A DNA stretch of 64,000 nucleotides. Source: Terriglobia bacterium. GTDB lineage: Bacteria > Acidobacteriota > Terriglobia > Bryobacterales > Bryobacteraceae. The DNA is taken from positions 42,974 through 106,973 of the forward strand of contig JAIQEX010000006.1 in assembly GCA_020073615.1 (NCBI GenBank), written 5' to 3'. Below the pieces are notes generated by a model, which ran no database searches, had not been told where the DNA came from, and was given only the letters and a program-made list of their open reading frames with translations. Every line of letters begins with the position of its first letter. Position 1 is the first letter of the stretch. The translations under genes and the position numbers were made by a program. Below, in pieces: positions 53,560 through 64,000 of the stretch.

Positions 53560-53798
53560 GCTTCAACCATAGCTTCGCCGGCGAGCGGTTATCCCACTAA
53601 TCAACTGCCATGGCATGAAGCATAGTGCCGACTACCTGGCGATTAGCACCCGCCGAGCGCTCTCGGCGCGCAATTCACAAAGGTATACCCGGCGCACTCC
53701 CCGGCGGCGCAAGATCGTGAACCAGCGCGCCAGCCACTCGCCGGAAGAGCGCGATCCGCTTCGGGTAGGTCCTGGGGGGCGACTAGCTAGGGCACACC
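53560..53798. other. Non-coding scar between pseudogene blocks
   Basis: I see no gene, RNA or promoter in this 239-bp stretch. It contains scattered fragments that look like broken coding DNA by GC pattern, and ends exactly where the second ABC remnant begins. Confidence 0.5.
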
Positions 53799-54203
53799 GA
53801 GATCGCCGGCCTGGCCGCCGATATCGACGGCTTCCCCCTGGGCTATGAAACGATGGTAGGCGAACGGGGCATCACCCTTTCCGGCGGCCAGAAGCAGCGC
53901 ACCGCCATCGCGCGCGCCGTCCTCCGCGATCCGCGCGTGCTGATCCTGACGACGCCCTTTCGAGCGTGGACACGCTCACCGAAGAGCGCATCCTTGACGC
54001 ACCTGGCCGGCGTAATGCGCGGCCGCACGGTAATCCTGATTTCGCGCCGCGTCTCGACGGTCCGCGCCCCCGGCCGCATCGTGGTACTGGAGAAAGGCCG
54101 CATCGTAGAGCAGGGCACGCACGCGGAGCTGATCGCCGCCGACGGCTACTATGCCGGCCTCGCGCAAAAGCAGATGCTGGAGGAGGAGTTGGAAGCAATT
54201 TGA
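53799..54203 (+). pseudogene. ABC transporter ATPase remnant (copy 2)
   Basis: This repeats the 3' half of copy 1: 53799-54203 aligns with 52839-53244 over its whole length with more than 90% identity by eye. The frame is open from [20 protein letters not shown] to EEELEAI, but one deleted base after VLIL and one inserted base before LTHLAGV shift the frame over about 15 codons. The Walker B aspartates and D-loop (LDDALSSVD in copy 1) are replaced by an unrelated stretch. Walker A is absent. The family was a drug/lipid exporter type. Confidence 0.82.
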
Positions 54204-54253
54204 GGGTGGGAGCAGGTCGATGTGATAACGGCTGTGTACTCCCTTCGAGGGCG

Positions 54254-54706
54254 CTACGAGTAGTGACCGAACTGGGTGGCGGTCAATTCTGTTTTCTTGT
54301 CCGCGGTCCTGAATAGGTCTCTTCTAATAGCAGCCACCAATAATGCGATGCTCTGAGCTCCTCTTTTGTCGCGGTCTTCCCGAGCCCGTTGCCTTTGTTC
54401 TTCCGTCATCTGCGATTCCGCGGGATCAATCTTGAGACTCTCGGCGAGCGAGTTGAGAACCCCTACGACATCGTCCGGCGCATACAACCAAGAGAGCCGA
54501 TATTGCTCTAAGAACGGGCTCGCCCCTGTCTGCGGTCCATTCTTGTAGAACACCGCCAGTGTTCGAAGCAACTCGCGGTACAAGCCTTCCTTGCGATTGT
54601 ATTCAGTCTGGGTCCGTTGAGCGACTTGAGACCTATACCATGTAAACATTGACCACATCCAAGCTCCTGAGGCCCCAAGAATTCCGACAAGATACTTCCA
54701 GTCCAC
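54254..54706 (-). CDS. Small membrane-anchored hypothetical protein
   Basis: This 150-residue protein begins MDWKYLVGILGASGAWMWSM, a single N-terminal membrane helix, followed by a soluble domain predicted as helical (YNRKEGLYRELLRTLAVFYK and MTEEQRQRAREDRDKRGAQS). I do not recognise the family. It lies 10 bp after the DUF433 gene on the same strand. Base composition is less GC-rich than that of the neighbours, which could indicate recent arrival. Confidence 0.7.
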   Translation of the reverse strand: MDWKYLVGILGASGAWMWSMFTWYRSQVAQRTQTEYNRKEGLYRELLRTLAVFYKNGPQTGASPFLEQYRLSWLYAPDDVVGVLNSLAESLKIDPAESQMTEEQRQRAREDRDKRGAQSIALLVAAIRRDLFRTADKKTELTATQFGHYS

Positions 54707-54715
54707 ACGTTCATC

Positions 54716-54991
54716 TTACCGGCGCAGCCAGCCCGGCGCCACCGAGCGGTTGATCCATCCCTTGTGCGCTAGTAGTTCCAAGGCCCATATGGCGGCTTCG
54801 CGGGTCACGGTGGGGAAGTCGTCGAGGAATTCGTCCAGGGTTTGCCCGCCCTCCAGGTAGTCCAGTAGCGCTTGAAAAGGAACACGCGTGCCGCGGAAAA
54901 CCGGGGTTCCGCCGAGAATATCGGGGTCCTTCACAATCACTTCGCCGCCAGGATTCACGCTGCGTGCCTTTGGGCCGGTTGCCCTCAGCAC
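54716..54991 (-). CDS. DUF433 small protein (putative antitoxin)
   Basis: This protein of about 91 residues carries the DUF433 core, IVKDPDILGGTPVFRGTRVP followed by FQALLDYLEGGQTLDEFLDD and FPTVTREAAIWALE. DUF433 proteins have a winged-helix-like fold and are often antitoxin partners of PIN-like toxins. No toxin of that kind is adjacent. The start is uncertain: GTG at 54991 gives a 17-residue leader, and GTG at 54940 starts at the domain. Confidence 0.82.
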   Translation of the reverse strand: MLRATGPKARSVNPGGEVIVKDPDILGGTPVFRGTRVPFQALLDYLEGGQTLDEFLDDFPTVTREAAIWALELLAHKGWINRSVAPGWLRR

Positions 54992-55030
54992 CAGTTTGCT
55001 CTCGACGGCGCAACCTGCGGGGGCGTCGTG

Positions 55031-56429
55031 TCATCGGCTCAGGAAGCGGTCGATGGCGCGCGCCGCCTGGCGGCCTTCGGCAATGGCCCAGACTACCAGC
55101 GATTGGCCGCGGCGCATGTCGCCGGCGGCGAATACGCCGGGGACCGACGACATGTGGTCCGCACCCGTGGCCACGTTGCCGCGTGCGTCGAGCGCTACGC
55201 CGAGTTGCGCGAGGAGCCCGCTCTTCACCGGGCCTAGAAAGCCCATGGCCAGTAGCACCAGGTCCGCGTCGATGGTGAATTCGGTGCCGGGCAGGGGCGC
55301 GCAGGCGGGTGCCGGGCCCACGCGGACGGCGTGCAGTTGCGTCACGCGGCCCTGCTCGTCGCCCGTGAATTTTACCGTGGCGACGCTCCAATCGCGCCGG
55401 CCGCCCTCTTCGTGCGAGCTTTCCACGCGCAACTGCATGGGCCACAGCGGCCACGGGGTGGAGGGCGCACGCTCGGCGGGCGGCTTGGGCAGCAGCTCGA
55501 ACTGGGTGACGGAGCGAGCGCCCTGGCGATGGCTCGTCCCCAGGCAGTCGGCGCCGGTGTCCCCGCCGCCGATGATCACCACGCGCTTGCCGGTGGCGAG
55601 AATTGCGTCCCGCTCCGGCACCGTGTCGCCTTCCAGGCGGCGGTTCTGCTGCGGCAGGAACTCCATGGCGAAATGGATGCCGGCGAGCTCGCGGCCGGGC
55701 ACCGGCAGGTCGCGCGGATGTTCGGCGCCGCCGGCCAGCAGGATGGCGTCGAACTCGCGGCGCAGGTCTTCGACCGGCACGTTGCCGCCCACGTGGGCGT
55801 TGGTCTGGAACTCGACGCCTTCGGCGCGCATCTGTTCCAGGCGCCGGTCGATGAGGCGCTTCTCCATTTTGAAGTGCGGGATGCCGTAGCGCAGCAGGCC
55901 GCCGATGCGGTCGCTCTTCTCGAAGACGATGGCGTGGTGGCCGGCGCGCGCCAGTTGCTGCGCGGCGGCCAGGCCCGCGGGACCGGAACCGACGATGGCC
56001 ACGCGCTTGCCGGTGCGCACTTCCGCGGGCTCGGGCCGGATGAAGCCCTCGGCAAACGCGCGGTCGACGATGGTCTTCTCGATCTCCTTGATGGTGACCG
56101 GCGGGTCGTTGATGCCCAGCACGCAGGAGGCTTCACACGGGGCCGGGCAGATGCGCCCGGTGAACTCCGGGAAATTGTTGGTGGCGTGGAGCTGGCGCGC
56201 GGCCTCGCGCCAGCGGCCGCGGTAGACCATCTCGTTCCAGTCGGGGATGAGGTTGGTGAGCGGGCAGCCGGTATGGCAGAAAGGCACGCCGCAATCCATG
56301 CAGCGCGAGGCTTGCGCGCGGAGACGCTCTTCGGGGAACGGCAGGTAGATTTCGAACCAGTCGCGTATACGCTCGGCGGGCGGGCGGCGGGAGGGAAGCT
56401 CGCGGGAGTGTTCCAGGAAGCCGGTGGGA

Positions 56430-56437
<8 letters not shown>
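55031..56437 (-). CDS. gltD: Glutamate synthase small subunit
   Basis: This 468-residue subunit has cysteine clusters [14 protein letters not shown] near 46 and [13 protein letters not shown] near 97 that bind two [4Fe-4S] centres. It has an FAD site [20 protein letters not shown] near 146 and an NADPH site [20 protein letters not shown] near 285. It passes electrons from NADPH to the large subunit for making glutamate from glutamine and 2-oxoglutarate. It overlaps gltB by 8 bp. Confidence 0.96.
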
Positions 56438-60878
<4,441 letters not shown>

Positions 60879-61041
60879 TTTGCGATGGCCTGAAAAAGTC
60901 CACTCCGGAGGGTAGTCCGGTGGCGGCTGGTCCCAGGTGAGGCGGTAGCCTAGAGACACAGTGTATCAGGGTCTTCCAGTATTAGGCAACAGGGAAATAT
61001 TCCACATCTATAATTAGGGTGGCTTATGATATCCTGGGCGC
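60879..61041. promoter_or_regulatory. Shared promoter region of gltBD and the LysR gene
   Basis: This 163-bp divergent gap contains an AT-rich island at 60990-61030 in an otherwise GC-rich surrounding. GGAAATATTCC, a GGAA/TTCC inverted pair, and TCTATAATTAG, with a good TATAAT -10, are visible. Such features are typical of LysR-regulated divergent promoters, but I could not place a definite T-N11-A site. Confidence 0.5.
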
Positions 61042-61935
61042 GTGGCGTCCTGGGAACTACAACTTTTCAGGGAGATAGCTGCGAGTGGCAGCATGAGCAA
61101 GGGGGCTGCGCATTGCGGAGTAAGCCAGTCTGCCGCCAGCCAGCACGTGCAGGAGGTGGAACGGCGCCTGGGGGTGACCCTCTTCGACCGCGGCAAGCGG
61201 CCCCTGGAACTGACCGCCGCGGGGAAACTTTACGCCGATTTCTGCCGCGACGTGCTGGGACGGGAAGAGGCGTTCTCCCTCGCGCTGGAAGGGGTGAAGG
61301 GCGACGTGGAGGGCACGGTGCGGGTGGCGTCGATCTACTCCATCGGGCTGTCGGAGATGAGCGGGCTGCAGGAGGAATTCGCGGCGCGGTATCCCGCCGC
61401 GCACCTGCATGTGGAATACATGCGTCCGGACAAGATCTACGAAGCGGTGCGCAGCGGGGCGGCGGACCTGGGCCTGGTGAGCTACCCGGAAGCGGGGCGC
61501 GAAATTGCGCTCATCGAATGGCGCAAGGAGGAGATGCAGGTGGCCGCGGCGCCGGCGCATCCCCTGGCGGCACGGAGCGATGTGTGTCCGGCCGATCTGA
61601 ACGGGCAGGACTTCATCGGGTTCGACGAGGATCTGTCGATTCGCAAGGAGTTGGACCGCTTCTTTCGCGCGCACGGGATCGCGGTTCACCTGGTGATGCA
61701 CTTCGACAATATACAGATGATCAAAGAGGCGGTGATGCTGGGGTCGGGCATCAGCATACTGCCGGCGCGCACCATGCAGGCGGAAATCGCGCAGGGGCGG
61801 CTGAGGGCGATGCGTCTGGATGCGCCCGGACTGGCGCGGCCGGTAGGGATTGTGCATCGCAAGCGGAAGAAGCTGAACCGGGCGGCGCAGGGATTTGTGG
61901 AACTGGCGAGGGAGAAGAGGGGGGCTGGGGGCTAG
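61042..61935 (+). CDS. LysR-family transcriptional regulator
   Basis: This 297-residue protein has an N-terminal winged helix-turn-helix: LQLFREIAASGSMSKGAAHC, then SQSAASQHVQEVERRLGVTL and FDRGKRPLELTAAGKLYADF. A periplasmic-binding-like effector domain starts at about 90 with TVRVASIYSIGLSEM. The start is a GTG at 61042. It is divergent from gltB, so it may control nitrogen assimilation in response to a metabolite, but many LysR proteins control distant targets. Domain and length are normal. Confidence 0.9.
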   Translation: MASWELQLFREIAASGSMSKGAAHCGVSQSAASQHVQEVERRLGVTLFDRGKRPLELTAAGKLYADFCRDVLGREEAFSLALEGVKGDVEGTVRVASIYSIGLSEMSGLQEEFAARYPAAHLHVEYMRPDKIYEAVRSGAADLGLVSYPEAGREIALIEWRKEEMQVAAAPAHPLAARSDVCPADLNGQDFIGFDEDLSIRKELDRFFRAHGIAVHLVMHFDNIQMIKEAVMLGSGISILPARTMQAEIAQGRLRAMRLDAPGLARPVGIVHRKRKKLNRAAQGFVELAREKRGAGG

Positions 61936-61993
61936 GGGAAGGGGACTGGGGAAGGTGCGGCCTTCGGGCCGGGCTTCTTTGAGGCACGTAGGC

Positions 61994-62395
61994 TCAGAGA
62001 AACAGGTCAGTCGAGACGTTCAGGCGGGCCGCGAGGGCCTTGGCCGCAGCCTTGCTGATGCTCCGCTTGCCGCGGAGCACTTCCGAAGTGGTGCCTTTTG
62101 AGCCGAAGACCTGGTACAGATCCTTGGGTCTTAGATTATGCGCGCGCATCATTTCGAGCAGCGCTTTGTGGGGCGCCGCCCGTTTGGTGGCGTAGTGCCG
62201 GTCTTCGAATTTCTGAATGAGAGCGAGCAACATTTCGAGCAATTCCGCCTCTTCGGGCGAAAGCCCGTTTTTTTCCGTGAGGCCGCCGGCAATCGCAATG
62301 AGGCGCTGGTTCTCCTTCTCGGTGTGGGGCAGCGTGGGATGAGCTTCGCTCAACAGGTGGGCATAGCGCATCAGATCAAACGACCTCGCAACCAT
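61994..62395 (-). CDS. HigA-like helix-turn-helix antitoxin
   Basis: This 133-residue protein has a C-terminal XRE-type HTH, LRPKDLYQVFGSKGTTSEVL followed by RGKRSISKAAAKALAARLNV. The N-terminal half, with LTEKNGLSPEEAELLEMLLA, is helical, and LRYAH-like residues would contact the toxin. It follows the toxin gene and overlaps it by 20 bp, the order typical of HigBA pairs. It should repress its own promoter through the palindrome upstream of the toxin. Confidence 0.88.
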   Translation of the reverse strand: MVARSFDLMRYAHLLSEAHPTLPHTEKENQRLIAIAGGLTEKNGLSPEEAELLEMLLALIQKFEDRHYATKRAAPHKALLEMMRAHNLRPKDLYQVFGSKGTTSEVLRGKRSISKAAAKALAARLNVSTDLFL

Positions 62396-62678
62396 CCTTC
62401 CAACCCCCTTCGTCGTATTCTGCGTGAGAGTAAATGCCCCGGATATAGAGTGTGCGGTGCTGGTAATTAATCCGGGCGATCAGCCGGTAGCGATTTCCAT
62501 GAATGTTGAATACCGTGCATCTCCCCACCGCATCGGCCTGAGGGTACATTTGGCGCACGTCCACAAGGGAATTCCAATCCGCGTCGACCACGTTCCGATA
62601 CCAAACATCCAGGCTCGTTTCCGCTTTGGAGAACCGTTGGCAGAATTCCCGAATGGCGCTCCGGCTGATCACTCTCAC
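62376..62678 (-). CDS. HigB-like mRNA interferase toxin
   Basis: This 100-residue protein shows the HigB family pattern: MRVISRSAIREFCQRFSKAE at the start, WNSLVDVRQMYPQADAVGRC, YRLIARINYQHRTLYIRGIY and SHAEYDEGGWKDGC. HigB proteins cleave mRNA on the ribosome. The start is GTG at 62678 with a weak ribosome site. It is intact and coupled to the antitoxin by an overlap. Confidence 0.9.
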   Translation of the reverse strand: MRVISRSAIREFCQRFSKAETSLDVWYRNVVDADWNSLVDVRQMYPQADAVGRCTVFNIHGNRYRLIARINYQHRTLYIRGIYSHAEYDEGGWKDGCEVV

Positions 62679-62695
62679 GAGCTGTGTTCATCTCG

Positions 62696-62724
62696 ATGTT
62701 CTCAAATTGAGAACCGCCTGTCAA
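62696..62724 (-). promoter_or_regulatory. Operator palindrome and -35 box upstream of higBA
   Basis: GTTCTCAA-A-TTGAGAAC (62698-62714) is a perfect palindrome with 8-bp arms lying 20 bp before the toxin start. On the minus strand a consensus TTGACA (62724-62719) sits just upstream. A weak -10, GAACAT, is 17 bp later, inside the palindrome. Binding of HigA there would block RNA polymerase. Confidence 0.65.
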
Positions 62725-62773
62725 GCGGGAGATTTACTAAAATTGCCGCGGGAAATCGAGCGGCGGGACCGGG

Positions 62774-63623
62774 TCAGAGCGCCCCGATGAAAACATCTTG
62801 AAGATTCGAGGCCAATATTACTTGAGCGGCGCGCTTCAGGTACGGACTTGGAGTACCGGTGTCGGGCATCTCGAAGACGCAGTTGACGAATCTCACATTC
62901 AAGAAGCGGACAGGGTTTTCGGTGAACCTCACCCGACAGTTCTCAAAGGTTGATGGTCCCAGTTCGCCGCCGTCCAACTCGGCAACGCAATTCTTGTAGG
63001 AAGACTGAAATCCAAAACCCGTGTTGTGGCCGATCTTGACATTTGCCGGTGTTCCGGCAGGAGGAACGGAGGGTGACGTCCCCGTGCTGGCGAATTGAAT
63101 GAACCGAAGCACCGTGGGCCAGTAGTCCGGGGTTGCCTCGTTAACAAGCCGGAGCTTGCCTGCTACCTCACGCAACGTGCTGGGCTGAGGAGCAAATGCT
63201 GCAGCCGGCTGCTCTATGATCTTCTGAAGAGCGGGTAGATTCGCAGCCACCTCTTTGGTGTCCAAACCAGCAATCTCGTGGAGGACTCTTGCTGGTTGCA
63301 GGACAGCACGGGAATTCCGGAGCATCGCTTCGATGCTGATAAGCCTGTCCTCCGTGCGTGTTTGGAAGGACGCCTCGGCTGCCAGGCGGCTATCGGCAGC
63401 ATGCCACCCTGTTAAAGCCAGTGCAAGGAGCGACAGAATGACGGTTGCAGTGACGGCCAGTACGGACCACTCACGAAGGACGTGAAGCGCTTTCTTGAAT
63501 CCGCTCGGGGCTTGAGACCCTCAAGAGCTTATCAAGAACGTTCTGGATTTGGGTGTGTATCCAATCTTCATTTTGGGGGCTGAAAGCCATTTCGTCGTCT
63601 TCGGCAACCCGAGCGCAATTCAT
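62774..63623 (-). pseudogene. Hypothetical membrane protein split by a frameshift
   Basis: An upstream frame (63623-63471) encodes MNCARVAEDDEMAFSPQNED followed by IHTQIQNVLDKLLR and then shifts. The downstream frame reads SQAPSGFKKALHVLREWSVL, a membrane helix LAVTATVILSLLALALTGWH, a coiled stretch, and a soluble C-terminal half (AELDGGELGPSTFENCRVRF, then LNVRFVNCVFEMPD) with a weak pentapeptide-like or beta rhythm. The long downstream frame has no usable start before ATG at 63325, which lies after the helix. A one-base indel near 63515 would join both into a protein of about 280 residues. The function is not recognised. Confidence 0.6.
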
Positions 63624-63818
63624 AATCCACTCCAATCACTCCGCGCTTAACGCCGAACCGAACGGTACCAGCCATTCAGAGTCGGTGGCGGCCGACTAGA
63701 GGTTTCGCACTCGCCTCAATCCTACCGCCAGTTCACTGCTGGTGTCTATGCGAACAGATCCGCCAACTCCCAACTCGTGATCCCCGCGTTGGGGATGCCC
63801 GGTAGATCGTAGAAAGTA

Positions 63819-63897
63819 GCGACTCTCCGCTCAAAGCCTTTTGATAGGCTGAGAGCAAATTTCTTTGCAGAGAAAAAGGAGAGTCGCCATGAAGAAA
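63819..63897 (+). promoter_or_regulatory. Hairpin structure masking the transposase ribosome site
   Basis: GCGACTCTCC (63819-63828) pairs perfectly with GGAGAGTCGC (63888-63897). The right arm holds the GGAG ribosome site of the gene starting at 63899. Between them GCTC-AA-AGCC (63829-63838) pairs with GGCT-GA-GAGC (63847-63856), giving an inner hairpin. Confidence 0.6.
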
Positions 63898-63898
63898 C

Positions 63899-64000
63899 CA
63901 TATCAGATTGAATCGCAACAAGCAGTGAAGCGGCTGGAGCGAATGGCCGCCGAGGGGAACCCTGCCGTGCAGTTGGTGTTGCCGATGGTGGAGACGTTGG
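63899..64000 (+). CDS. Start of a probable insertion-sequence transposase (partial)
   Basis: The 34 codons present read MKKPYQIESQQAVKRLERMA and AEGNPAVQLVLPMVETL, behind AAAGGAGAG. The N-terminus and the masking hairpin before it look like an IS256- or Mutator-type transposase of Solibacter relatives. That assignment is from memory of the family and the visible part is too short for any catalytic motif. The rest lies beyond position 64000. Confidence 0.5.

Overview
This window looks like a chromosomal segment of a GC-rich acidobacterium, most likely of the Solibacter/Bryobacter type. This rests on family content: ADOP-type MacB-like permeases, a secreted protein with a TIGR03437-like C-terminus, a PEP-CTERM protein, TonB_C repeat proteins and many small toxin-antitoxin pairs. 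It is an inference from gene families; no 16S gene is present.

Layout. (1) 1-2508 is a gene graveyard with a frameshifted ADOP permease, a second ADOP remnant and a SpoIIE-type phosphatase remnant. (2) 2515-8221 is a compact minus-strand operon for a cytosolic group 3 [NiFe] hydrogenase (small subunit, large subunit, maturation protease) coupled to an HdrA-like flavoprotein and an FlpD/MvhD-like protein; tusA lies just upstream. (3) 8377-16819 holds a large OmpA-domain surface protein with Ig-like repeats, the RNase P RNA, a broken TonB-like gene, an alpha/beta hydrolase and a 2-oxoacid:ferredoxin oxidoreductase alpha subunit that share one truncating junction, a VapBC pair and tRNA-Ser(CGA).

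(4) 16860-43637 is a roughly 27 kb exopolysaccharide locus. It runs from TPR and FecR-like proteins and a first O-antigen ligase/polymerase, through a NusG-like antiterminator, a ribbon-helix-helix protein, Wza-like export and Wzc-like kinase proteins. It continues with an adenylate-forming enzyme paired with a DUF362 protein, nucleotide-sugar dehydrogenase, flippase, methyltransferases, glycosyltransferases, a second polymerase-like protein, deacetylase, WecB/TagA enzyme, a GDP-mannose 3,5-epimerase-like enzyme, a WbaP-like initiating transferase, a VanZ-like protein and a convergent secreted beta-helix protein. Together these could make, flip, polymerise and export one lipid-linked polysaccharide.

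(5) 43648-52226 carries a second PIN toxin-antitoxin pair, cobalamin-dependent methionine synthase with a coupled small ORF, a PEP-CTERM protein and two secreted proteins. (6) 52263-54203 is another graveyard: a gltD tail, two tandem ABC-transporter ATPase remnants and a broken toxin-antitoxin pair. (7) 54254-61935 has a small membrane protein, a DUF433 protein, glutamate synthase gltBD and a divergent LysR regulator. (8) 61994-64000 has a HigBA pair, a frame-split membrane protein and the start of a probable insertion-sequence transposase.

The housekeeping and EPS genes are intact. Frameshifts and truncations cluster in accessory genes, which favours genuine decay over random sequencing error, although raw-read evidence would decide this.
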